A stretch of DNA of 13,486 bases, from positions 1 through 13,486 of the forward strand of contig CALCPC010000236.1 in the NCBI GenBank assembly GCA_937900975.1, in the 5' to 3' direction. This DNA comes from an uncultured Paracoccaceae bacterium (lineage in GTDB: Bacteria; Pseudomonadota; Alphaproteobacteria; Rhodobacterales; Rhodobacteraceae). The stretch's first letter is position 1, and the number at the start of each line of letters is the position of its first letter. Under the pieces are notes generated by a model. The model saw only the letters and a list, made by a program, of their open reading frames with translations. It searched no databases and had not been told where the DNA came from. This document shows positions 1-7,495 of the stretch, one piece after another. Position numbers and translations under genes: made by a program.

Positions 1-7
1 GGATCCC

Positions 8-433
8 ATGCGCCGACAGTCCCAGCAAGCCGGTTTTTCGCTTCTTGAATTGATGGTGGTGGTGGTGATCATCGGCATTCTGTCGCTGATGATCGTGCCG
101 CGGGTGATCAACCGGCCCGACCAAGCGCGCTATGTCCGCGCGCAGCAGGACATCCAGGTTCTGACCAGCGCGCTGGCGCTTTATAAGCTCGACAACCTCA
201 GCTATCCGACCACGGCGCAGGGTCTGGCGGCGCTGGTCGAGAAGCCAGCCTCCGCGCCGGTGCCGCCCAACTGGGCGCCGGGCGGCTATGTGCAAAGCCT
301 GCTCGTCGACCCGTGGGGCCGGCCCTATCTTTATCTCAACCCTGGCGTGCGGTCCGAGATCGATGTGTTCAGCTACGGCCCGGACGGTCAGCCGGAAGGG
401 GAAGCGGATGTCGGCAATTGGACCGACGGCTAA
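8..433 (+). CDS. gspG: Type II secretion major pseudopilin GspG
   Basis: This is the main subunit of the periplasmic pseudopilus that drives folded proteins through the outer-membrane secretin. The 141-residue protein has a short basic leader (MRRQSQQAG). It is followed by the prepilin peptidase site G/FSLLE, with Glu at mature position 5, and a hydrophobic helix of about 20 residues. The C-terminal half carries family signatures: YPTTAQGL, DPWGRPY, and an acidic loop around SYGPDGQ ending in NW, the region that binds calcium in known GspG proteins. Length matches the family (about 135-150). The start is set by the leader, because the window begins only 7 bases upstream. The ribosome site is therefore barely visible and gspF is not seen. 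It overlaps gspH by 26 bp. Identification is firm; the substrate of the system cannot be told from this window. Confidence 0.96.
   Translation: MRRQSQQAGFSLLELMVVVVIIGILSLMIVPRVINRPDQARYVRAQQDIQVLTSALALYKLDNLSYPTTAQGLAALVEKPASAPVPPNWAPGGYVQSLLVDPWGRPYLYLNPGVRSEIDVFSYGPDGQPEGEADVGNWTDG
394..404 (+). promoter_or_regulatory. Ribosome binding site that fixes the gspH start
   Basis: A purine-rich stretch, GGAAGGGGAAG, lies inside the 3' end of gspG. Its AAGGGG core ends 6 bases before the ATG at 408. The reading frame of gspH is open further upstream with an ATG at 288, but that would add 40 residues unlike any pseudopilin leader. The ATG at 408 gives a proper short leader before the G/LSLLE processing site. 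Confidence 0.7.
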
Positions 434-941
434 ACCCTTGGCAAGCGAGGCTGGGCTTAGCCTGCTTGAGGTTTTGACGGTGGTCGCGATCCTGGCTGCG
501 CTGTCGCTGGCCGCGAGCCTTAACGTGCACCGCATCGGCGGCCCCGGCGCCGTCGGCACGGCAGACGCCTTTGGCCGCGCCACGCTGCATTTTCGCGATG
601 CTGCCTTCTATGCTGGCCGGCACTATGCGTTTGCGCTCGACGCCGTGGGGTGGCGGACGCTGGCCTTCGACCCCGATACCGAAACCTGGCGCCCGCTTGA
701 CGGGGCGCAGCCCCTGGCGCGCGGGTCCTGGGGCCGCGAAGTCACCGCCGATCTTGAGGTGGAGGGGCGCGCAGCCCGCCTGGAAACCGGCGCGGGGGAT
801 GGCACCCTGCTGCCCGATATCCTGATCCTTGCCACAGGCGAAACCACGCCCTTTCGCCTGCGCTTCCGCGATGCCAGCGGCGGCTTGGCCGGCTGCGTCC
901 TGTCGGCCTTTGGCGCCCTGTCCTGCCAGGCTGGACCATGA
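408..941 (+). CDS. gspH: Type II secretion minor pseudopilin GspH
   Basis: This is a minor pseudopilin thought to link the GspI-J-K tip complex to the GspG shaft. From the ATG at 408 it encodes 177 residues, a normal length. The 16-residue leader ends in SEAG, then comes the processed N-terminus LSLLEV with Glu at mature position 5, and a hydrophobic segment (about residues 17-37). The rest is a soluble beta-rich domain of low sequence conservation. The last 30 residues contain FRLRFRDASGG, which resembles the C-terminal strand seen in GspH/FimT-like proteins. It sits between gspG and gspI, the standard gsp order, and overlaps gspI by ATGA. Identity rests on the pseudopilin signature, length and gene order rather than on the soluble domain alone. 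Confidence 0.88.
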   Translation: MSAIGPTAKPLASEAGLSLLEVLTVVAILAALSLAASLNVHRIGGPGAVGTADAFGRATLHFRDAAFYAGRHYAFALDAVGWRTLAFDPDTETWRPLDGAQPLARGSWGREVTADLEVEGRAARLETGAGDGTLLPDILILATGETTPFRLRFRDASGGLAGCVLSAFGALSCQAGP

Positions 942-1291
942 GGCGGGGGACGCGCGGTATTACCCTGATCGAGGTGCTGTGCGCCGTGCTGGTCCTTGGC
1001 ATCGCGGTGACGGCCGTGTTTCGGACGCTGGAGGCGCAGACCCGCAGCACCGGCGCGATGGCCGACCGCGTCTTTGCGCATTGGGTGGCCGAGAACGTGA
1101 TCGCGGAAACCCGCCTTGCCGGTCGGTTCCCCGACACCGCCGAGGCCCAGCTTGGCGGTGTTTCCTGGGATATTGCCGTGACGGCGGCGGAGGCCAGTTT
1201 CGGCCTTCTGCGTGTGGAGGTTGAGGTTACGGCCCCGGACCGCCCCGGCGCCCGGCTTGTCGCCTTTCTTCCCGGCGGGTCTGAGCCATGA
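938..1291 (+). CDS. gspI: Type II secretion minor pseudopilin GspI
   Basis: GspI is a minor pseudopilin. In known systems it forms the tip complex with GspJ and GspK and starts pseudopilus assembly in the inner membrane. The 117-residue protein begins MRRGTRG, followed by the cleavage site and the mature N-terminus ITLIEVL with Glu at position 5, then a hydrophobic helix. The motif HWVAENVIAETRL (about residues 47-59) is the GspI hallmark equivalent to A..VA.N...E.RL. Length is typical (about 115-130). It starts inside the gspH stop (ATGA) and ends in an ATGA overlap with gspJ. No oddity seen. Confidence 0.94.
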   Translation: MRRGTRGITLIEVLCAVLVLGIAVTAVFRTLEAQTRSTGAMADRVFAHWVAENVIAETRLAGRFPDTAEAQLGGVSWDIAVTAAEASFGLLRVEVEVTAPDRPGARLVAFLPGGSEP

Positions 1292-1872
1292 GCCGGCGGG
1301 GGACGCGCGGTCTTTCCCTGATCGAAGTGCTGGCCGCGATGGCGATTTTCGGCATTCTGGCGACGATGACCAACCAGGCGCTGCTGACCGCGCTGAAAAT
1401 TGAGCCGCGGCTTGAGGATCGGCGCAGCGCGTTGGCCATGCTGCAGCGCGCGGTGACACAGATCGCCCGCGATCTGGAAAACGCCGTGCCCATCGCGCCG
1501 GCGGAGGCAGGCTGGGCACTAAGCTTGGGCGAAGACGGGCAGGAGATCGTTTTTGCGCGCGGCGGCGTTGCCAACCCCGCGGGTCTTCCGCGCAGCGGTT
1601 ACCAGCGTGTCGCCTACCTTTGGGACCGGGACGCGGCGGCGCTTGACCGGCGGGTTTGGACCCATCTGACCGCCACCCCGCGCGCCGCGCCGCGCACCGA
1701 CCGCATCTTGTCCGGCGTCACGGCGCTGACCTTTCGTGCCTACAGCGCCGAGACCGGCTGGCGGGACAGCTGGCCCCCGGCGGAGACGCCAGAGGCCTGG
1801 CCGACCGGGCTCGACATCGTTTTGACGACCGAAACCTGGGGTGAGATCCGCCGGGTTGTCAGCCTGCCATGA
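1288..1872 (+). CDS. gspJ: Type II secretion minor pseudopilin GspJ
   Basis: GspJ is the larger core minor pseudopilin of the tip complex. The protein has 194 residues, close to the family norm of about 200. It has an 8-residue basic leader MSRRGTRG, the mature N-terminus LSLIEVLAAM with Glu at position 5, and a hydrophobic helix ending near residue 35. The soluble part has recognisable GspJ elements: an acidic/basic region RAVTQIARDLENAVP, then FARGGVANPAGLPRSGYQRV with YLWDRD, and a late GWRDSWPP segment. It is joined to gspI and gspK by 4-bp ATGA overlaps, which points to coupled translation. Confidence 0.94.
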   Translation: MSRRGTRGLSLIEVLAAMAIFGILATMTNQALLTALKIEPRLEDRRSALAMLQRAVTQIARDLENAVPIAPAEAGWALSLGEDGQEIVFARGGVANPAGLPRSGYQRVAYLWDRDAAALDRRVWTHLTATPRAAPRTDRILSGVTALTFRAYSAETGWRDSWPPAETPEAWPTGLDIVLTTETWGEIRRVVSLP

Positions 1873-2819
1873 GCCCCGGGCGTCGGATACGCGGCGTCGC
1901 GCTGCTGAACGCGCTTGTCATCCTCGTGATTGTCGCGGGCGTCGCAACGCGGGGCAGCCTGGCGATGGCCAGCGGCGTCGGGCGCACCGAAATGATGATC
2001 CGAGCCGACCAAGCGCGCCATTTCGCGCTGAGCGCCGAGGCGCTCGCCCGCACGCTGTTGGAGGCAGAGTGGTCGCCAGGCTCCACTGACCATCTTGGCG
2101 AAGCTTGGGCTGAGCCCGACCGGGTGTTCGAGATCGAAAGCGGCACGGTCACCGGACGGATTGTCGATCTTCAAGGGCGGTTCAACCTTAACAGTCTGGT
2201 GACCGAGGAGGGCACGCTGGACCCCACGGCGCTCGCCCGGCTTAGCAGGCTGATGGCGCGGGCGGGCCAGCCCGGCGGCACAGCCGACCGCGTCGCGGAA
2301 TGGGTGCTGGCGGGTCCTGTTCCCGTGCCGGGCGCGTTGGGCGATGCGCCCTATCTTGCCCGGGCCGAACCCTTTCGCCGTCCGGGCAGGCCGATGGCCG
2401 GCCCGTCGGAGTTGCGCCAGATCGAGGGGATCGATGCCGCGACCTTCGCCCGGCTCGCGCCCTGGGTCACGGCGTTGCCAGAGCCATCGGATCGGATCAA
2501 CGTCAACACCGCGCCGCTTGCCGTCCTTGCCGCCCACCTGCCTGGCATTCCCGAAAGCGCGATTGCAACAGCCATCGCCACGCGCGACGTCAATCCCTTC
2601 GCCAACACCGCCGCCTTTCGCCGTGCGCTGGAGCCGCGGACGCTGCCGCTGGCCGTTCCCGGCCTCCGGGCTGCGCCGCTGAGTGTTGCCAGCACCTGGT
2701 TTCTGATCGAGATCACGGCCTTTCACGACGGCACCCGGGCAGAGCTTCGCAGCCTGGTGCAGCGCAGCGACAGCGATGGGCTGGTGACGTCCATCCTTCG
2801 GCTTGGCGGGGCGTTGTGA
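1869..2819 (+). CDS. gspK: Type II secretion pseudopilin-like tip protein GspK
   Basis: GspK caps the tip of the pseudopilus and is the largest minor pseudopilin. The 316-residue protein has leader MSPGRRIRG, then mature VALLNALVILVIVAG. Position 5 of the mature protein is Asn rather than Glu. GspK proteins as a family lack Glu5, which fits placement at the tip, so this is not a defect. The alpha-helical insert domain typical of GspK is visible: GRIVDLQGRFNLNSL, then GPSELRQIEGIDAATFARLAPWVTALP, then RINVNTAPLAVLAAHLPG. Length is normal. It overlaps gspJ by ATGA, and its TGA stop overlaps the GTG start of gspL. Confidence 0.95.
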   Translation: MSPGRRIRGVALLNALVILVIVAGVATRGSLAMASGVGRTEMMIRADQARHFALSAEALARTLLEAEWSPGSTDHLGEAWAEPDRVFEIESGTVTGRIVDLQGRFNLNSLVTEEGTLDPTALARLSRLMARAGQPGGTADRVAEWVLAGPVPVPGALGDAPYLARAEPFRRPGRPMAGPSELRQIEGIDAATFARLAPWVTALPEPSDRINVNTAPLAVLAAHLPGIPESAIATAIATRDVNPFANTAAFRRALEPRTLPLAVPGLRAAPLSVASTWFLIEITAFHDGTRAELRSLVQRSDSDGLVTSILRLGGAL

Positions 2820-3955
2820 GCGCGCGGCCGAAGCCCGTTATCCCGCTTGGCACGCCGGTCAAAGCCTGGCCCGCCGGCCCGGTCACGCTGACCGTCCCTG
2901 GTGAGGATGCGGTCGCGGTGCACGTGGCGATGCCCCGGAACCTGCGCCGCCGGGCGGCTGCGCGGGTGGCCGAGAACGCCGTCGCGGAGGTTTTGGCCGC
3001 TCCCGCGGACACGCTGCACATCGTTTTCGCCCCGGACCAGCCCGGCGCCGCCATCGCAGTGGCAGAGGAGCAGGCGACAGTTTGGCAGGGTCAGGTGCGC
3101 GCCTCTGGCCGGCGCGTTGCTGGCGTGATCCCCGACTATCTCACGCTGCCTTGGCACCCTGGCACATGGACGGTGTTTATCGAGGAAACGCGCGGGCGGG
3201 TCGAGGCGCGGTTGGGTGCGATGGACGGGTTCGCCGCCGAACCGCCGCTTGCCGATCTGATCCTGGCCCGGCGGCTTGGCGCTGGCGATGGTGCGCCCAG
3301 CCGGATCCAGGTCCATGGCGACGCCGCGGTGCTTCCCACCTTTCGCGCAGCGCTTGACGCGTACCCCGGGGCCGCGCGGGCCGAACCGGTGGGGCCTTTG
3401 CGGGTGCCCGGTCCGGCTGGGCTTACACTTTTATCCGGGCGGTTCGGCGACGGCGGCGATCTTGGCAAGGCGCTGCGCGCATGGCGTGTCGCAGCCGTTC
3501 TTGCGCTGACGGCGCTGGGGCTCTGGACAGCCGAGACGGTGTTTGACATCCGAACGACCGAGGCCGCGCTTCAACGCACCAACGCCGAGATTGCGCGCGT
3601 GTTCGACACCCGCATCGCGCCGGGCGAACCCATCGTCGACATCCGTCTGCAAACCGCGCGCCAGCTCGACGCGCTGCGCAGGGCGGCCAGGGCGCCCGCG
3701 GCGCGGGCGCAATTCGTGGCGCTTATGGCCGCGGGGGTGCCGGCGCTGCAGGCCCACGCGACACGGATCAAGGAAATCCGGTATCAAGACCTGACCTTGA
3801 TCGTCGGGCTAGAGGTTGCGAGTTTCGCCCGGCTTGAGACCTTGACCCAAAGCCTGCGCCAAGCCGGTTTAGAGACCGAGATCCGATCCTCTAGCGCCAG
3901 CGCCGATGCGGGGGTGAGCGGTGTGCTGGCGCTCGCGCCATTGAGGCGGCCATGA
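2816..3955 (+). CDS. gspL: Type II secretion assembly platform protein GspL
   Basis: GspL spans the inner membrane and ties the cytoplasmic ATPase GspE to GspM and the pseudopilus. The frame is open far upstream, but a GTG at 2816 overlaps the gspK stop as GTGA, like the other junctions of this operon. It gives 379 residues, a normal GspL size. Residues 1 to about 220 form the cytoplasmic domain. A single hydrophobic segment starts near residue 223 (AWRVAAVLALTALGLW). The periplasmic part of about 135 residues carries a heptad-like region (TEAALQRTNAEIARVFDTRI) and a ferredoxin-like end (LTLIVGLEVASFARLETLTQSLRQAGLETE). That topology is typical of GspL. Sequence is diverged in the cytoplasmic half, so the call leans on topology, the C-terminal part and position before gspM. 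Confidence 0.87.
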   Translation: MSARPKPVIPLGTPVKAWPAGPVTLTVPGEDAVAVHVAMPRNLRRRAAARVAENAVAEVLAAPADTLHIVFAPDQPGAAIAVAEEQATVWQGQVRASGRRVAGVIPDYLTLPWHPGTWTVFIEETRGRVEARLGAMDGFAAEPPLADLILARRLGAGDGAPSRIQVHGDAAVLPTFRAALDAYPGAARAEPVGPLRVPGPAGLTLLSGRFGDGGDLGKALRAWRVAAVLALTALGLWTAETVFDIRTTEAALQRTNAEIARVFDTRIAPGEPIVDIRLQTARQLDALRRAARAPAARAQFVALMAAGVPALQAHATRIKEIRYQDLTLIVGLEVASFARLETLTQSLRQAGLETEIRSSSASADAGVSGVLALAPLRRP

Positions 3956-4443
3956 TCGCCTTTCTCGACCGTCTTAGCCCGCGCGAACGCCGCCTGGTTC
4001 TGACAGCGGCCGCGCTGGCGCTTTTGGCGGGGCTTTGGCTTGGCCTTGTGCAGCCCTTGGCCGCGCGCCAGGCCGATGCCGAGGCCACATTGTCAGAGCG
4101 TCAGACGCTGCTGGTCTGGCTCGAAACGCAGGCCGACACAGCCACACGGCTGCGCCAACGTCGTGCGGGGGCCTTGGCCGGCGACGCGCCGCGACCCCGC
4201 AGCCTGGCCGAGATTGAGGCGAGCCTGGCCGAAGACGGGTTGCGGCCCGCGCTCGTCAAACTTGCGCCAAAAGGGCCGGACAGCGCAGAGATCGTGTTTG
4301 AGGATGTCGCGTGGGAGGCACTGGCCGCCTGGATGGCGCGCACCGACATCGCCACCGGCGTCGCCCGGATCTCGGTCGAGGCGCGCGCGGCGCCCGGCCA
4401 AGTCGACGCCGAAATCGAGACCCGGCTGGCCCCACCAAGCTGA
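3952..4443 (+). CDS. gspM: Type II secretion assembly platform protein GspM
   Basis: GspM is a small inner-membrane protein that binds and stabilises GspL. The 163-residue protein has a short cytoplasmic start with LSPRERRLV, a motif common in GspM. One transmembrane segment follows at about residues 15-36 (VLTAAALALLAGLWLGLVQPL), then a predicted coiled coil (ARQADAEATLSERQTLLVWLETQ) and a C-terminal ferredoxin-like domain. It overlaps gspL by ATGA and is the last gene of the operon here. No gspN follows, which is common because gspN is often missing. The end of the gene runs straight into a hairpin at the stop codon. Confidence 0.9.
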   Translation: MIAFLDRLSPRERRLVLTAAALALLAGLWLGLVQPLAARQADAEATLSERQTLLVWLETQADTATRLRQRRAGALAGDAPRPRSLAEIEASLAEDGLRPALVKLAPKGPDSAEIVFEDVAWEALAAWMARTDIATGVARISVEARAAPGQVDAEIETRLAPPS

Positions 4444-4466
4444 TCGGTGCGATCAGGGCTCTTTTT
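4440..4466 (+). terminator. Possible weak terminator after gspM
   Basis: The gspM stop codon lies inside a perfect 6-bp inverted repeat, CTGATC-ggtgc-GATCAG (4440-4456). Five bases later there is a run of five T (4462-4466). The stem is short and not GC-rich and the T run is not adjacent. An alternative stem, AGGGC-tcttttt-GCCCT (4455-4471), uses the T run as its loop. Termination here is therefore an inference, made plausible by the position between convergent genes. Confidence 0.3.
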
Positions 4467-4477
4467 GCCCTTGCCTT

Positions 4478-4588
4478 GAGCAATTTCCGTTCACATTGGA
4501 TCAGAAATCGCTGTCTCAAGATCAGCAGGATGCTGATCTTGAACGCGTTTTCTGATGATGACTGACCTGCTTTGAACGGAAAATGCTC
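4478..4588. repeat. 111-bp nested imperfect palindrome (REP/MITE-like)
   Basis: The outer arms are GAGCAATTTCCGTTC (4478-4492) and GAACGGAAAATGCTC (4574-4588). They are reverse complements at 14 of 15 positions. At the centre is a perfect 11-bp hairpin, CAAGATCAGCA-gga-TGCTGATCTTG (4517-4541). Between the two levels, TCAGAAA (4501-4507) pairs with TTTCTGA (4549-4555). The whole element can fold as one long interrupted hairpin on either strand. It lies between the convergent genes gspM and the exported unknown protein. The architecture fits an intergenic repeat element, and a role as bidirectional terminator is possible. Copy number cannot be seen from one window, and no second copy is present here. 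Confidence 0.72.
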
Positions 4589-5562
4589 TAGCCGGGTTCC
4601 AGCCAGCGCCGCACCGCCAGGGCCCGGGCATCGGCGGCGTCGGCCAGGGCTGCGTGGGCGGCGGCGCGGGTCTCGGCGTCGGCGCCGAAATATCCGTCCC
4701 CCAGCGCCGCCTCATAGACCCGCCCATGCACATTGCGCCCAGCCACATAGGCCCGCACTTGCGGCGACGGGATCCGGGGCAGGGCATAGAGATAGGCAAG
4801 GCCCAGCCGCGCAGTCAGATCCGCATCGCCGCTGTGATCCAACATCTGGGCATCGACCTCCGACAAAAGCGTGATCGCAAGCCGCGGGTCGGTCCCGGGA
4901 TCCAGCGCGACGCGCGCCAGGGCGGCAATGGCCTGACGCGGCGCGCTCAGCATCTCATCGCGGTAGTGATAAAGGAGGTAATCGCCCCACAGATCCTGCA
5001 CCGCCCCCCGCCGCGCTTGGGTCATCGCCAAAAGCGCCGCCGCATCGTCGGCTGTGCCGGCGGTCTCCACGTCCGCCGCCAGGGCTGCGTCGGCCAGAAA
5101 CCCGCCAGGATAAACGCCGCGTGCGGCGGCGAAAAGCACGTTGAGCGAGGCGGCCTCGGGCGCCACCGTGTCGAGAAGATACCGCGCCCCGATCTCAAGC
5201 GTTTCGGGGTCCAGCGTCGGCGGCGGGCCCATGGCCAGCGGGTCCAGCCCGGTCTGGCGCAGGCGCAAACCGGCGCGGCCAAGGGCGGGCACGAACCCGT
5301 CGGCCTTAAAGACCCGCGTCACCTCGACATAAAGGATGATGTCGCGGGAAAGACCGCGCACCGGGTCACGCTCTTCCGCCCGGGTCTCCAGCGACTGAAG
5401 CTCGAACTCCAAAAGATGCGTCGCCGAAACCAAGGCAGACGGTGCCGCGGGATCGGTCGGGGTCTGCCAGCTGGGGGCGGCGTCGGCCATCATCTCTCTC
5501 CTCTCATCGGCGCCGGCAGCAAGCGCTGCCAGCACCAGGGCTGCGGCGATCCTACTGCGCAT
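4588..5562 (-). CDS. Exported protein of unknown function
   Basis: I do not recognise the family. The start chosen is the ATG at 5562, which gives 324 residues beginning MRSRIAAALVLAALAAGADE. That is a basic n-region, a hydrophobic core of about 14 residues and a likely Sec signal peptidase site near residue 18. An in-frame ATG 21 codons upstream would bury this signal behind an arginine-rich stretch and lies further inside the preceding gene. Residues 40-130 contain a beta-like segment (RDIILYVEVTRVFKADGF). The rest is mostly predicted helix, rich in Ala, Leu and Asp, with paired-helix character (residues 170-260) and no obvious catalytic motif. It overlaps the 3' end of the preceding Ig-like gene by 11 bp, so the two are likely co-translated. 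Its TAG stop coincides with the edge of the 111-bp palindrome. A periplasmic or secreted partner of the Ig-like protein is possible but unproven. Confidence 0.7.
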   Translation of the reverse strand: MRSRIAAALVLAALAAGADERREMMADAAPSWQTPTDPAAPSALVSATHLLEFELQSLETRAEERDPVRGLSRDIILYVEVTRVFKADGFVPALGRAGLRLRQTGLDPLAMGPPPTLDPETLEIGARYLLDTVAPEAASLNVLFAAARGVYPGGFLADAALAADVETAGTADDAAALLAMTQARRGAVQDLWGDYLLYHYRDEMLSAPRQAIAALARVALDPGTDPRLAITLLSEVDAQMLDHSGDADLTARLGLAYLYALPRIPSPQVRAYVAGRNVHGRVYEAALGDGYFGADAETRAAAHAALADAADARALAVRRWLEPG

Positions 5563-7495
5563 CCCACGACAGCCCGGCCGCGACACCCGATGGTGGGCGC
5601 ACCTCGACATTGTTGTCCTCGGCATCCTCCAGCGGCGTTTTGGTCTGCGGTCCGCTAATCGAAATGGTGTGCGGCGTCGTCGGGGTCACTGTCGCGGGCG
5701 AACCAGCGGGCCAGCTCACGTCCCAGACGCCGCGGATCTCCCATGTGAACATCCGCAACACCGAATACACCCGCTCTGCCATCTTGTCGGTCTTGCCCCG
5801 GGCCTTGTCGCGGTTGGTCCAGAAACAAAATGCCGCGACAAAGCGGTATTGATAGTCGATCCCGTTCATGACCGCGTTGGCATTCTCATAATGCGTGCGC
5901 GGCCCCGACGTGCCGGGGGAGTCGATACACCGCGTGGTAAAGCGTATGCCGACAGGCTGGTTCACCCGCGTTGACGGATCCGCCTGGCTGCGCGTCATCA
6001 GCGCCGTGTCGCCGCCCTCCCCATGCGGGGTCAAACCGCTGTCGAGCAGGGGAAGCGCGTGCAGGATGGGCGCAGGATCGGTTGACAGGAAAACGACGTT
6101 CGAGGTCGCGTCGCTTTGGTTCGAAACCGCGCGCAGCCGGTGGCGGTGGTTGGTTGGCGGCGCCACGGTCGTGTCTTGGTAAAGAAAGTTCACGTTGCGG
6201 ATCGCCACGTTGTTGACCAGCCCGCAAAACACCTGGTCAAGACCCAGCCGTCCATCCGCGCCGCCCCCGGTCACGTCCGAGACAAGCTCCATCGCGCAGC
6301 CCGCCGCGGCCAGCGTCGCCGCGCTCAGCGGCGCCGGACCCCAGGCGCCGTTCACAACGCGCAAGTCGTTGACGTTCAGCGTCACGGACAGGTTCGGCGT
6401 GTAGGCCGCGGATTTGTCCGCCTGCACCGTCGCATCGGCCAAGACGAGGTTCAGGCAAACCGGCGCGTGATTGGCATCGAATGTGGCATCGCCGGTGCAG
6501 GATACAAAGGGTCGGATGTTGAAAGAGCCTTTGTTGTCGGCCTTCAGCACCGCTTTGGTCACATCCGCCTCGGGCGTCAGCGTCGGCAGATCGCCGCTGC
6601 CGCCAAGGGTCGCGTGATCGGCGCTGTTGCGCGCAACATGCCAGTGAATGGGCAGATCCGGCGGTGCGGCGGTCAGTTCTAGCGCGGCTTCGCGATCCTT
6701 GCAGCGCATCAGAACCACCGGCGTGTTGGCGCCAAAATCCGTGCTGTCGCTGGTGATCTCCACCACATGATCGGCGGGCGGCGCATAGCCCGCGCGCACT
6801 GTGTTGGGCGGTGTCGGCTCAACCGTGACCTTGATCTTGTCAAACTGAAAAACGGTCAACTTCACCTCGGCCGCCACGTCCGGGCACCCCGCCTCCGACC
6901 GCGTGACCTTCAACACAATATCTTCATACGAAGCAGAGGCCGCAGCACCCGCCGTCACCGTCACCGTTGCGGAACTGTCGTTGGTCAGCGTGCCCTTGCC
7001 GCTTGTCGTCGTCCATTTGTAGGTGCCAGAGCTGGTGCCGTCGGGATCGACGGCCTTCACGGTTTTGGCCTCACCGACCTTCAGGATCCGGCACGCAGCC
7101 TCGATTGTGACGCTGGTTGGGCACACTTTGTCTTCATGCGGGGTCACGGGGACGGGGCCTGTCGGATCTGTCTTCGGCACCGTTCCGCCGCCGCCGGACG
7201 GCTCTGGCGCGGGCGCGTCGCCACCGCTTGAGGGCTCGCTTGCGGCGCCGCCTCCGATCCCCGTTGCGGTCGTGGTGGTCGAAAGAAGCCCCGCCTCCAG
7301 CTTCGCCGCGGATGTGGCGAGGAGATCCTCGTCCGACGGGGCCGCCTTGCCCCCCGCTGCGGCGCGGCGGCGCAGCTCTTGCAGGGTTTCGTCGTCGGCC
7401 GTGGCGGCGCGCAACGCACGCAGCGCCTCGTCGCGGTCAAGGAACCGCTTGTCTTCCCCTTGCTCACCGGGGGAACCGATCCGAAATCTCCGCAT
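5552..7495 (-). CDS. Large Ig-like domain protein of unknown function
   Basis: The start chosen is the ATG at 7495, with GAGG 10 bases upstream, giving 647 residues. The frame stays open for a further 165 codons upstream, but most of that lies over the preceding gene. Residues 10-70 are charged and helical (RDEALRALRAATADDETLQELRRR). Residues 71-120 form a Thr, Gly, Ser and Pro linker. Residues 121-215 look like an Ig-like or PKD-like beta sandwich (VTIEAACRILKVGEAKTV, YKWTTTSGKGTL, DIVLKVTRSEAGC). The remaining 430 residues are beta-rich with aromatic clusters (YQYRFVAAFCFW, FTWEIRGVWDVSW). There are ten cysteines, all after residue 120, which suggests disulfides and an extracytoplasmic location, yet no Sec or Tat signal is visible. 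It is followed by the exported protein with an 11-bp overlap. I do not assign a function; a surface, envelope or injected structural protein are all possible. Confidence 0.72.
   Translation of the reverse strand: MRRFRIGSPGEQGEDKRFLDRDEALRALRAATADDETLQELRRRAAAGGKAAPSDEDLLATSAAKLEAGLLSTTTTATGIGGGAASEPSSGGDAPAPEPSGGGGTVPKTDPTGPVPVTPHEDKVCPTSVTIEAACRILKVGEAKTVKAVDPDGTSSGTYKWTTTSGKGTLTNDSSATVTVTAGAAASASYEDIVLKVTRSEAGCPDVAAEVKLTVFQFDKIKVTVEPTPPNTVRAGYAPPADHVVEITSDSTDFGANTPVVLMRCKDREAALELTAAPPDLPIHWHVARNSADHATLGGSGDLPTLTPEADVTKAVLKADNKGSFNIRPFVSCTGDATFDANHAPVCLNLVLADATVQADKSAAYTPNLSVTLNVNDLRVVNGAWGPAPLSAATLAAAGCAMELVSDVTGGGADGRLGLDQVFCGLVNNVAIRNVNFLYQDTTVAPPTNHRHRLRAVSNQSDATSNVVFLSTDPAPILHALPLLDSGLTPHGEGGDTALMTRSQADPSTRVNQPVGIRFTTRCIDSPGTSGPRTHYENANAVMNGIDYQYRFVAAFCFWTNRDKARGKTDKMAERVYSVLRMFTWEIRGVWDVSWPAGSPATVTPTTPHTISISGPQTKTPLEDAEDNNVEVRPPSGVAAGLSWDAQ

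Noticed and set aside
1..6. A BamHI-type GGATCC at the very start, as a possible cloning junction
   Set aside because: GGATCC and GATCC strings recur by chance in this sequence, and the gspG start follows naturally. There is no sign of vector sequence.
1869..1940. Loss of the pseudopilin Glu5 in gspK as a defect
   Set aside because: GspK proteins as a family lack Glu5, consistent with tip placement, so this is normal.
623..2726. Long minus-strand frames (298 and 328 codons) under the gsp genes
   Set aside because: They lie wholly opposite firmly identified pseudopilin genes and encode Arg, Gly and Pro-rich products without motifs.
4654..5658. A 334-codon open frame on the plus strand opposite the exported unknown protein
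   Set aside because: Its product is rich in Arg, His, Gln and Gly with no domain pattern. The minus-strand frame has a signal peptide, a balanced helical composition and an overlap with its neighbour. High GC gives such antisense frames freely.
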